Assembly (NCBI GenBank): GCA_021817045.1
Contig: JAKAWG010000050.1
Coordinates: 1 to 40,135, forward strand
Length of the DNA stretch: 40,135 nt
Reading direction: 5' to 3'
From: Acidobacteriota bacterium
GTDB taxonomy: Bacteria > Acidobacteriota > Terriglobia > UBA7540
Below, in pieces: positions 24,638-32,646 of the stretch (position 1 is the stretch's first letter; every line of letters begins with the position of its first letter). The position numbers were made by a program, and so were the translations under genes. A model generated the notes under the pieces. That model was not told where the DNA came from. It ran no database searches and saw only the letters and a program-made list of their open reading frames with translations.

Positions 24638-26304
24638 TGCCTCCCGCCATGCAGGAAACCCTCATTGTCCACATTGACGGCGCCTCGCGCGGAAATCCTG
24701 GCCCGGCCGCGTATGCGGTGGTGGTGAAGGACGGAGGCGGCCACCCGGTTGCTTCGCTCTCGGCGCGGCTGGGCAAAGCGACGAACAATTTCGCGGAGTA
24801 TCAGGCGCTGCTTGCGGCACTGCGCTACGCGAGAGAAAAAGGGAAGCGCCGGCTGCGCGTCATGAGCGATTCGGAATTGCTGGTCCGGCAGATCGAGGGT
24901 CGCTATCGCGTGAGGAACCCCGACCTGAAGCCGCTTTACGACAGCGCTCTAGAAATGATTCGCGGCTTCGAGAGTTTTTCCATCACCCACGTATCGCGCG
25001 AGCTGAACCGGGAAGCCGACCGCCTTGCGAACCACGCCCTCGACGCCACCGATTCTTCTCTCCACGAAGACACAAAGACACAAAATCAGAGACCCGAAGA
25101 AAATCCGGCTACTCTCGATACAGATGATTCGCCAGTGGATACCGAGGCCGCTCAAGTCCTGCCGCTCACGGTACTGAGCGAAGAGGAGCGCATGTTCCAG
25201 GCAGCGGCGTATGATTTTGCGCATAAAGAGGCCGGACCGCGCGCGCGCGAAATGGACCGCGACGGCGTATTCAGCAAGGAGCTGCTGGATCAATTTTTTG
25301 CCCACGGCTTCATGGGTCTCGCCATTCCTGAGAAATATGGCGGAGGCGGCGGAAGCTTTTTCATGTCGATCCTCGCGATTGAAGAATTCGCTCGCGTGGA
25401 TGCTTCCGCCTCCGTCGTCATTGACGTGCAGAACACGCTGGTGTCTAACGCCTTGCTGCGCTGGGGGAGTGAAGAGCAGAAGGCGAGGTTTCTCCCGCGC
25501 CTGACCCACGACACGGTGGGTGCCTACGCGCTATCCGAGCCGGGCTCGGGCAGCGACGCGTTCGGCCTCGAAACACGGGCCTGCGAAGACGGCGAGCATT
25601 ACATTTTGAGTGGCAGGAAACAATGGATCACCAACGCGCGGGAGGCAGGCTTGTTCATCGTGTTTGCCACCGTTGACAGGGAACTCGGCTATCGAGGGAT
25701 TACCGCATTCCTGGTCGAGTCCCAGACGCCTGGTTTCTCAGTGGGAAAGAAGGAAGACAAGCTTGGCATTCGCGCTTCCTCCACTTGCGAGCTCACGTTC
25801 GATGACTGCCGCGTGCCGAAGAGCAGCGTCCTTGGAAAGGTGGGACAAGGTTACAAAGTGGCCATCGAGACGCTGAACGAAGGCCGCATCGGGATCGCCG
25901 CGCAAATGACCGGAATCGCTCGCGGAGCGCTCGATGACGCCGTGGTGTACGCGCAAGAGCGCCGCCAGTTCGGCAAGCCGATCTCAGAGTTTCAAGCCGT
26001 CCAGTTCCAAATCGCGCGCCTCGCGACGGAAGTCGAAGCGGCGCGCCTCTTAACCTACAATGCGGCCCGGCTCAAGGACTCCGGGCGCCCTTTCACGCGC
26101 GAAGCCGCCATGGCAAAGTATTTTGCTTCGCAGGTGGCGGAACGCGTAGCCTCCGAAGGTGTGGAGATTTTTGGTGGCTACGGTTACACAAAGGATTGCC
26201 CGGCAGAAAGACGCTTGCGCGATGCAAAGATCGGGAAGATCTACGAAGGCACTTCGTTCATGCAGTTGCAAACCATTGCCAAGCTGATTCTTGGCCGGTC
26301 CTGA
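24637..26304 (+). CDS. RNase HI-like domain fused to acyl-CoA dehydrogenase
   Basis: The 555-residue frame joins two unrelated enzymes. Residues 8-137 are an RNase HI-like domain with the carboxylate set Asp14 (HIDGASRGNPG), Glu54 (NFAEYQAL), Asp78 (VMSDSELL) and Asp128 (NREADRLANHA). Residues about 180-555 are a full-length acyl-CoA dehydrogenase. FAD-binding motifs include YALSEPGSGSDAFGLET and QWITNA, then RRQFGKPI, EIFGGYGYTKDCPAER, and catalytic Glu537 in IYEGTS, as in butyryl/short-chain enzymes. The linker (138-180) contains LHEDTKTQNQ from DNA resembling a common intergenic repeat. ATG 24649 is an alternative start. A real fused protein, a recent loss of the RNase H stop, or internal initiation of the dehydrogenase are all possible. 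Confidence 0.85.
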   Translation: MPPAMQETLIVHIDGASRGNPGPAAYAVVVKDGGGHPVASLSARLGKATNNFAEYQALLAALRYAREKGKRRLRVMSDSELLVRQIEGRYRVRNPDLKPLYDSALEMIRGFESFSITHVSRELNREADRLANHALDATDSSLHEDTKTQNQRPEENPATLDTDDSPVDTEAAQVLPLTVLSEEERMFQAAAYDFAHKEAGPRAREMDRDGVFSKELLDQFFAHGFMGLAIPEKYGGGGGSFFMSILAIEEFARVDASASVVIDVQNTLVSNALLRWGSEEQKARFLPRLTHDTVGAYALSEPGSGSDAFGLETRACEDGEHYILSGRKQWITNAREAGLFIVFATVDRELGYRGITAFLVESQTPGFSVGKKEDKLGIRASSTCELTFDDCRVPKSSVLGKVGQGYKVAIETLNEGRIGIAAQMTGIARGALDDAVVYAQERRQFGKPISEFQAVQFQIARLATEVEAARLLTYNAARLKDSGRPFTREAAMAKYFASQVAERVASEGVEIFGGYGYTKDCPAERRLRDAKIGKIYEGTSFMQLQTIAKLILGRS

Positions 26305-26375
26305 AGGGCGCGGCGCTCGGGCAGATCACAACCGTTATCGAAGCGATCCGCTGAAAGCGCGGGATACATGCCACT

Positions 26376-28856
26376 TCACTGCGAAACTCTCATGTGCTTC
26401 AGTCGCTCACGGACCTCCGTAGCGTCCGGGGCGTTCGGATCGAACTGCAGGTAAGCCTCGAATTCGCGCCGAGCGGAGGCGAATTTGCCGGCCGCTTCAT
26501 CAATGAGTCCTAGCTCGTGATGCGCGGCGGCGAGATCCGGCGACAGGCTGAGCGCGTGCCGGCAGGCATCCGTCGCCCCGGCCAGATCGTTTTTGGCGAA
26601 AAGCGCCTTCGCCAAGCCAAGGTACGCGTTGGCGTCCTTTGGGTTGAACCGTATGTAATCCTGGTAAGTCGAGACGGCTTCGTCCGGCTTTCCCACGCGC
26701 AGCAGCGCGCCCGCAAGATGAAGACGCGCCTGCGCGTTCTGCGGGTCCGCAACCAACGCTTCCTTCAGCTCGCTGACCGCGCCAGCGTCTTTCCCAAGGT
26801 GAATCCATGCCTCGCCCAGGGCGAAGTGGGCCGAAGATAGGTTTGGCATCTGCTTCAGGGCAGCCTGAGCTTCGGAGGCGGCCTGCTGATACTTCCCCGA
26901 AGCCATCCAGGCGTTCGCGAGCGCAACCTGCGCTTCGGGCCAGTTGGGCCGCTCTTGAAGCGCCCGCTGGATAGCCGTCAACGCGCCCTTCAGATCCCCC
27001 GAACGCTCGAGCGACAAGGCAAGGCTTAACTCGCTTTTGGGATCACGAGGACGGAGGAGGAGACTTGTGCGATACGCTTCGGCCGCGCCCTTTTTGTCCC
27101 CCGCCCTGGTCAGCAGACCGCCGAGCGCCGCTGCGTAATCCGGGTTTTGCGGGTCGAGACTCATTGCCGTGCGGCATTCGGAGATCGCATCGGGCAGGTC
27201 ATGGTTATTCGCGAGCGCTTCGGCCAGCCGGACATGAACTGCCCCATCGTTGGGCCGCAGCTTCAAAGCGTCGCGGTAGGTGGGGACGGCCAGCGCGAAA
27301 TTCTTCTCGGCCGCCAGTATGTCTCCAAGCGCGACGAGGGCTTGGGGGTTGTCTGGCTTGAGATCGACGGCTTTCCGCAAGGCTTCTCGAGCCTGCTGGG
27401 TCTTTCCGATCCTTCGCAGCGCCATCGAGTACCGATACAGGGTCCCGGCGCTCTTCGGGTCGAAGATCAGCGCCTGGCGGTACTCTTTGGCTGCCTGCGC
27501 CATATTACCGGCGGAGGCGTAGGCATTTCCCAGGTTGACGTAGGCATCGGGGTCGCGCAGATGGAGCTCCACCTGCTCCTGGTAATCTTGAATGAAGCGG
27601 CTCATGTGCGCTCGCGACTCTTGCGCTTCCGTCAGATTCTGGCGATAGCCCGCGTTTCCAGGCGAAAGGGTGGCTGCCTTCTGGAGTTGCTTGATGGCGC
27701 CGGCCAAATCGCCTGTCTCGCGCAGCATCAAGCCCAGCTTTTCGTGCCCGGCCGGATCATTCGGCCGAAACGCGACAGCATCTTCATACTCTTCGATCGC
27801 CGCGGGAGTGTCGCCGACGGCAAGATAGGTTGCGGCGAGTTCATCGTGAGCTTGCACGAACTCCGGCCTCAGACGCACGGCGTGTTGCAGCTCGCGGAGG
27901 GCATCTTTATAATCTCCGGCTTGGCGGAACGCGAGGCCGAGAGAATACCGGGAAATAGGGTCGTGGGGCCGCAATGCGACAGCCTCACGATACTCCTCAA
28001 TAGCGTGGACGACGTCACCGGAAGCAAGCATCGCATTCGCCATGCCCAAATGATAATTAGGGTCGTTCGGGTGCAACTGCATCGCGGTCTGATACTCGCC
28101 TTCGGCCGCCTGGTTTTCACCGATCTGCGCGAACGCCGCCGCGAGACCCGCGTGGAACTCGCCGTTATTCGGATCCAGCCGCACCGCCTTCTGCCATTCC
28201 CTAATCGCCTTCGCCTCTTCACCCGCTTGAGCTAGCGCCTTGGCGTACTCCGCGCAAATTTTCGAATCTTTTGGTGCAAGGGCGAGCGCCCGATCGTACT
28301 CCTCAAACGCGCGGTTCGGCTGGACGGCTTCGGCCAGCGCTCTCGCAAGCCGCAGGTGAGCGGAAACGTCAGCGGGGTGAAGCCTTGCGTCTTCCTCGTA
28401 AACGTGGATCGCCTGTCCCGTCTCACCCTGCGCTTCATATAGAGCGCCGAGGTTCGTGAAGACGTTGGGGAGGTTTGGATTGAGCCGGACGGCTTTTTGG
28501 TATTCCTGGATCGCTTGCAGAAGATCATTCACGCCGACGTAAGCATTGGCCAGGTTGTAATGCGCCGCCGCATCCTGCGGCCGAATGGAGAGGATCGTCT
28601 GGTAGATTTGAATGGCTTGGCGCCAGTGGCTGCCTTCGCTCAGCGCGTTTGCCCTGCGCATGAGATTGGCAACGTTTGCGGGTTCATTGGCGGACGATGT
28701 GAGCGGCGTGCCGAGCTTGAAGTGCAGCGAAGGCTGCGAAGCAACCGAGGGTTGCGTTCCGGAAGGTGCTGGAGCGCTTTGGCCGGTGACCAAAGTGGCG
28801 CAAAGCAGCACCAGGAAATTTGCTGGGCAGAATCGGCTGACCATTAGCTCGTGCAT
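26376..28856 (-). CDS. Exported protein of many TPR repeats
   Basis: This 826-residue protein has an N-terminal signal-like segment (FCPANFLVLLCATLVTGQSA). A solenoid of about 18 or more tetratricopeptide repeats follows, with a regular 34-residue rhythm, for example 'AAAHYNLANAYVGVNDLLQA' and 'NAYLGLAKALFAKNDLAGA'. Such proteins serve as protein-interaction scaffolds; cargo is unknown. I start at ATG 28856, with AAGAGG at a proper distance. The frame is open upstream to 29192, but that part is antisense-like low complexity. It lies downstream of the FecR-domain gene on the same strand, separated by 184 bases that hold a strong hairpin. It converges on the dehydrogenase gene with 71 bases between. 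Confidence 0.85.
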   Translation of the reverse strand: MHELMVSRFCPANFLVLLCATLVTGQSAPAPSGTQPSVASQPSLHFKLGTPLTSSANEPANVANLMRRANALSEGSHWRQAIQIYQTILSIRPQDAAAHYNLANAYVGVNDLLQAIQEYQKAVRLNPNLPNVFTNLGALYEAQGETGQAIHVYEEDARLHPADVSAHLRLARALAEAVQPNRAFEEYDRALALAPKDSKICAEYAKALAQAGEEAKAIREWQKAVRLDPNNGEFHAGLAAAFAQIGENQAAEGEYQTAMQLHPNDPNYHLGMANAMLASGDVVHAIEEYREAVALRPHDPISRYSLGLAFRQAGDYKDALRELQHAVRLRPEFVQAHDELAATYLAVGDTPAAIEEYEDAVAFRPNDPAGHEKLGLMLRETGDLAGAIKQLQKAATLSPGNAGYRQNLTEAQESRAHMSRFIQDYQEQVELHLRDPDAYVNLGNAYASAGNMAQAAKEYRQALIFDPKSAGTLYRYSMALRRIGKTQQAREALRKAVDLKPDNPQALVALGDILAAEKNFALAVPTYRDALKLRPNDGAVHVRLAEALANNHDLPDAISECRTAMSLDPQNPDYAAALGGLLTRAGDKKGAAEAYRTSLLLRPRDPKSELSLALSLERSGDLKGALTAIQRALQERPNWPEAQVALANAWMASGKYQQAASEAQAALKQMPNLSSAHFALGEAWIHLGKDAGAVSELKEALVADPQNAQARLHLAGALLRVGKPDEAVSTYQDYIRFNPKDANAYLGLAKALFAKNDLAGATDACRHALSLSPDLAAAHHELGLIDEAAGKFASARREFEAYLQFDPNAPDATEVRERLKHMRVSQ

Positions 28857-28974
28857 CGGCAGCCTCTTAAAGAGCCGGCGGGGCCAGTACCCGCCTGTCA
28901 CGCGATCTTTCGATCCTGGCTTAAGGATACACCTGGCGGGGCTGAGGAGCGAGAGGTTGTCATGCGGGGAAGAA

Positions 28975-29020
28975 GCGCGGGTCACGTGCAGGGCAGTGTT
29001 TTCTGTCGTGTGACCCGCGC
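28975..29020 (-). terminator. Strong hairpin after the FecR-domain gene
   Basis: GCGCGGGTCAC (28975-28985) pairs perfectly over 11 bp with GTGACCCGCGC (29010-29020) around a 24-base loop, starting 20 bases after the FecR-gene stop. Only a weak T-rich stretch (TTCTTCC) follows on the minus strand, so it may be a terminator or an mRNA-stabilising stem. Confidence 0.5.
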
Positions 29021-29040
29021 GAGGAGTGCGAAGAGGGTGG

Positions 29041-31347
29041 TCAACGCCGGCCGCCTCCATGTCCGCCACCGCCGCCATGGAAGCCGCCCCCGCCGCCGCC
29101 GCCGTGGAAACCGCCACCGTGGCTAAAACCGCCGCCACCACGGTTGAAGCCTCCACCTCGGTTGAAGCCGCCGGTCGGCCGGCTGCCACCACTCCTGACG
29201 TAGCCGCGCCCCCAGGAGCCGCGGTAACCTGACGATCGCGAAGTTACGATTGGGCGCTGGAAGTTCAGAGCAGGCCGGGAAAATGAGCGGTTGAATGCGC
29301 GGCCCGAGGCGGCGCCGCCACCGTAAGGCCGTGCCGCAGGACCGCTCCGGCTCGCGAATCCGCGATTACTGAATTGCCGGCGTGGCTGAGCACGGAAGCC
29401 CTGCCAGCCGCTTCCGCCACGGCCGGCCGGAGAGGCTCCTCCGAAGGCGCTCCTTGGACCCGGCCTTGAGAAGTTCGCGCGGTTGGAGGATTGCACGCCT
29501 GCGAAACCGCCACGACCTGAAGACGAGAAGCTTCGCCATCCAGGCCGGGAGGCAAACGCCCGTGAATTGCCGACCGGCTGTCTGCCGAAGGCTCCGGCAT
29601 TGCGGTACGCTTGTGAAGCAGGAGCGCCAAATGAGCGCCATCCGGGCCGAGCAGCGCCGGAAGACGCCTGACGGAACGACTGGCGGCCACCGGAGGCCTG
29701 ACCCTGGTTCCTCGCGGCGAAAGAGGGCGCTCCGCGACCCGCGCCGAAAGCTTGCCTCTGTGGCGTCCTGGCGCCGACCTGAGAAGCACCACGGAAGCCC
29801 GAGCGGGCGTTCAAAGCATTCGGACGGCTCGCGTTCAACTGCCGTTGGATTCCGGCTACCTGCTGGTTGAAAGATCGGGGACCCGCGCTAGGCCGATTGA
29901 CCGCGAAGAATCGCCGATTGTTTACGGCTGCGGAAGGTATGGCCGAGCGTGCCGCAGTCCGCCCGCTCGCGCTGAGGCTAGCGCGCGTTGGAACCACCGG
30001 CACGTGCCCCGAGATGAATTGCGCACGCTGGAACTGAGCTCGGCCGAGCGCACCCGTGCGGAATTGTGGCACGCGACCGGCTGCGAAATCGCGCGTCGGT
30101 GTCGTCACGATTGCGTTCCGTACCCGCGTGTTGTACAGCGCTCCCTGAAGGTTCGAGTAGAACGGCCGGCCACGGCCCGCCAGGGGAGACATGTAAGGCA
30201 TGCGGCCGCGGTTCGCCATGTAGATGTTCCGGAAATTGTTGATGTTCGTGATGTTGAACGCGTTGTAACCGAAACCGCCTCTGAATCCGCGCCCATACCA
30301 CGGCAAAAACGGATCACACGGGCCAACCGGCAGCCAGCCGATTGAGCCAAAGCCACCGAATCCGACTCCTACGCCAAATCCGAAACGGCCGCCAAAACCG
30401 AAGAAGGAAACGTAGGCGGGAGCCCACACCGGCTGGTAGAAAGGTGTCACAGGCCCCGGCCACCAGCACCACGAGCCGGCATAGGAAAACCATCGGCCAT
30501 AGTGATACGGCGCCCAGCCCCACGGTTCGTAAGAAACCCACGTCCAGCCATAGAACGGTTCCCAGACCCAGCGCCCGTTGTAGTAAGGCACCCAACCGGC
30601 ATCCACGTAGGGCGTCCAGCACCAGTTGTAACCTGGTACGTCAATCCACTGGCCATAGGCATCAAGGTCTTCCGCGCCCGTGTAATAGCGATTGGCGTAC
30701 TGCCAGCTTCGGGCGTTCGCAATGATGCGATCTCGCTGATTGTTCCACTGGTCCCAGGCATCGCGCTCAGGAGCGCCGGCGATTTGATACTGGGGATTTT
30801 TGACTCCTTCAACATTCATCACCTCGCCCTTTTTAACTGTGGCACTGCCTTGGGGAGTAGAAACCTGCGCCCGACCACTGCGAACGATAATGCGAGATTG
30901 CGAATCGGAGAGCACCTCGATTCGATATACGCCGGGCTCCAGCGGATGAACGGCCACGTTGGGCGTATCAATTTCCGGGCTTGCCTGGCCGCCCTTGAAT
31001 ACCGCATAGTCGGCAAGGCCCTGCGCCAGTTGAACTTGAACGTGGCTGCGAGACAGGTCTGCAATCTTTGCTTCCGTTTGCTGACTGAGCCGCAGCACGT
31101 TGGCATAATCGAGCTGCACTTCGGTTCGAGAAGCGTCTCCCGTTGAAATGCTGTCTCCGGCTTCCAGCGGTTGGTTAATGGCCGCGGCCGACCATTCGTT
31201 TGTGTCGCCGCGCTCGGTTGAGACGTCACCGTGAATCAGGCTCACACGAGCAACGCCAGGCTCCACGTTAACTTGCGCTGGGAGCCTCACGTTGGCCAGC
31301 GCTACTGCTACAAACGCAAGAACCACAAGCCTAAGTCGCCGTCCCAT
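29041..31347 (-). CDS. Secreted FecR-domain / DUF6600-like protein with glycine-rich tail
   Basis: This 768-residue exported protein begins with a signal peptide (LRLVVLAFVAVALANVRLPA). A FecR-like domain follows (about 30-175; 'GVARVSLIHGDVSTERG', 'VLRLSQQTEAKIADL', 'VEVLSDSQSRIIVRSGRAQV'). Next comes a Trp/Tyr/Pro-rich module (about 215-330; 'YGQWIDVPGYNWCWTPYV', 'GWVPYYNGRWVWEPFYGWTW') that I associate with DUF6600 proteins of Acidobacteriota. The rest is Arg/Ser/Gly/Phe-rich low complexity, ending in GGGGGGGFHGGGGGHGGGRR. No metal transport or sigma-factor gene is beside it, so the FecR domain probably has a structural rather than signalling role. The start has a very good GGGAGGTG ribosome binding site. 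Confidence 0.82.
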   Translation of the reverse strand: MGRRLRLVVLAFVAVALANVRLPAQVNVEPGVARVSLIHGDVSTERGDTNEWSAAAINQPLEAGDSISTGDASRTEVQLDYANVLRLSQQTEAKIADLSRSHVQVQLAQGLADYAVFKGGQASPEIDTPNVAVHPLEPGVYRIEVLSDSQSRIIVRSGRAQVSTPQGSATVKKGEVMNVEGVKNPQYQIAGAPERDAWDQWNNQRDRIIANARSWQYANRYYTGAEDLDAYGQWIDVPGYNWCWTPYVDAGWVPYYNGRWVWEPFYGWTWVSYEPWGWAPYHYGRWFSYAGSWCWWPGPVTPFYQPVWAPAYVSFFGFGGRFGFGVGVGFGGFGSIGWLPVGPCDPFLPWYGRGFRGGFGYNAFNITNINNFRNIYMANRGRMPYMSPLAGRGRPFYSNLQGALYNTRVRNAIVTTPTRDFAAGRVPQFRTGALGRAQFQRAQFISGHVPVVPTRASLSASGRTAARSAIPSAAVNNRRFFAVNRPSAGPRSFNQQVAGIQRQLNASRPNALNARSGFRGASQVGARTPQRQAFGAGRGAPSFAARNQGQASGGRQSFRQASSGAARPGWRSFGAPASQAYRNAGAFGRQPVGNSRAFASRPGWRSFSSSGRGGFAGVQSSNRANFSRPGPRSAFGGASPAGRGGSGWQGFRAQPRRQFSNRGFASRSGPAARPYGGGAASGRAFNRSFSRPALNFQRPIVTSRSSGYRGSWGRGYVRSGGSRPTGGFNRGGGFNRGGGGFSHGGGFHGGGGGGGFHGGGGGHGGGRR

Positions 31348-31356
31348 AACCCACCT

Positions 31357-31369
31357 CCCGCTTAGCGGG
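31357..31369 (-). promoter_or_regulatory. Small hairpin directly before the FecR-gene ribosome binding site
   Basis: CCCGC and GCGGG form a 5-bp stem with a 3-base loop, and the GGG of the stem runs into the GGGAGGTG ribosome binding site. It could modulate translation. The rest of 31370-31572 shows no gene. Confidence 0.3.
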
Positions 31370-31572
31370 ATAACCTCACCTCATGGTTTCATCCATGAAC
31401 GAGCAATTCCTGTTCCACCGACTGTACCTTGCCCTGCAGGGTTCGATCTCCCTTGTTTTTAATGAGTTAATTCACTGGGCGAGAAAGAATCTGTGGGGTA
31501 GCAAATGTGCGCCGGTGGATTTTAGCCGGGGTGTGGGTGATTTCAACCACGGGTCGCGCAGCGCGGCGAACC

Positions 31573-32646
31573 TCACTGATTAAAGTTAAGTGGCGCGGAA
31601 TAGCCGGTCATCTCTAAATAACCCACGCCATGAACCGGTTTTCCGGACTCTGTTCCTTCAAGGCGCACTGCGCCTTCCCAATACGTCGGAGAGTAGCGGT
31701 TATTTCCCACGAGTTCCTGATCCTCCAGCGGCGTCGTCAGCTTGAGATCAAGATGTAGAGACGGCACGGCGATGCGCCAGGCGGTTGGATAGTGTCCGTG
31801 GGTTCGAGGACTTGTCCAGCATGCGCCAGGCGAAACCGTGAAATCGCGCTTGCTTAAAAACTGCGAGTGTCCGGCGGCATCAACATACGTTCCGGAAGAA
31901 TAAGGGCTCTCGGCGCCGCTTTTCAGGCGGAGGCGATAGAGCATTAGCTCGGTGTCATCGTCAAGCTGAATGCTGAACCAGTCCCAGCCGACCAAGGTAG
32001 GATTCGAGGGCTCGGTGAAGAATTCGTGGTCCATCCAGGAAACACCGGTCACCTGATACCTGTGGTTGCGAACCCGCAGTGTGCCTGCGGCCTTGAGCCG
32101 CGTAATCGAAAAATAATGCGAAGCTTCGCCGCGGCCTGGACCCTTCTTGCTGACGCCGTCACGCCCGTTGATGACCGGCGGCTTCAGCGGCGTCAAGGTG
32201 AAGTCAAGCGCGTAATCTTCCGTCAGTGCTCGCAGCCACTCTTGTGCTCCGTGCCATTGAACGCTCCAATTACCGTTCCACACAATGGCCCGTTGCGCGT
32301 TGACTCCGGCCAGGCCCGGGCCGGCGCGGTTAAAGCGCTCCCGGTAGAAGAAGCGGTGGGCGCCCAGGTCGCTGACGGCAAAGTGGGCCATGTAGATGTT
32401 TTGCACGTCCCAAGGCGAGTCTACCGACTTCCGCGGAGAAACTCCGAACCGAAAGAAGGTCAGTTCAAATCCAAACGCGTGGTCGTTCGCTGCGCGCACG
32501 TTGCCGGTGTAGTACCACCACTCCGTTTGGTAGTTGGGGTGGTTGAAGTAGTCGCGGGGAAACTGGAAGTGGTAACCCGGAACGGCGCTGCGATAGTGCA
32601 GGGCGCGAGGAAGCAGCAGCATAGCAACGAGCAGAGCGCGGTTCAT
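31573..32646 (-). CDS. AttH-like / carotenoid 1,2-hydratase-fold protein
   Basis: This 357-residue protein belongs to the AttH/CrtC lipocalin-like family. Typical motifs are TEWWYYTGNV near the N-terminus, GVSWMDHEFF in the middle and GWDWFSIQLDDDTELMLYRL. A short hydrophobic start (MNRALLVAMLLLPRAL) suggests export. Members next to MacB/FtsX-type ABC transporters form the AttEFGH system; others hydrate carotenoids. Since its ATG overlaps the permease stop by four bases, I take it as the AttH component, a probable lipid- or substrate-handling partner of the transporter. There are no carotenoid genes nearby. The substrate is unknown. Confidence 0.85.
   Translation of the reverse strand: MNRALLVAMLLLPRALHYRSAVPGYHFQFPRDYFNHPNYQTEWWYYTGNVRAANDHAFGFELTFFRFGVSPRKSVDSPWDVQNIYMAHFAVSDLGAHRFFYRERFNRAGPGLAGVNAQRAIVWNGNWSVQWHGAQEWLRALTEDYALDFTLTPLKPPVINGRDGVSKKGPGRGEASHYFSITRLKAAGTLRVRNHRYQVTGVSWMDHEFFTEPSNPTLVGWDWFSIQLDDDTELMLYRLRLKSGAESPYSSGTYVDAAGHSQFLSKRDFTVSPGACWTSPRTHGHYPTAWRIAVPSLHLDLKLTTPLEDQELVGNNRYSPTYWEGAVRLEGTESGKPVHGVGYLEMTGYSAPLNFNQ

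Noticed and set aside
27147..28235. 362-codon plus-strand frame
   Set aside because: Shadow of the TPR repeats on the opposite strand.
28857..29192. N-terminal extension of the TPR gene
   Set aside because: Ala/Val-rich reading of the out-of-frame Gly-rich tail of the FecR-domain gene; the signal peptide and ribosome binding site are at 28856.
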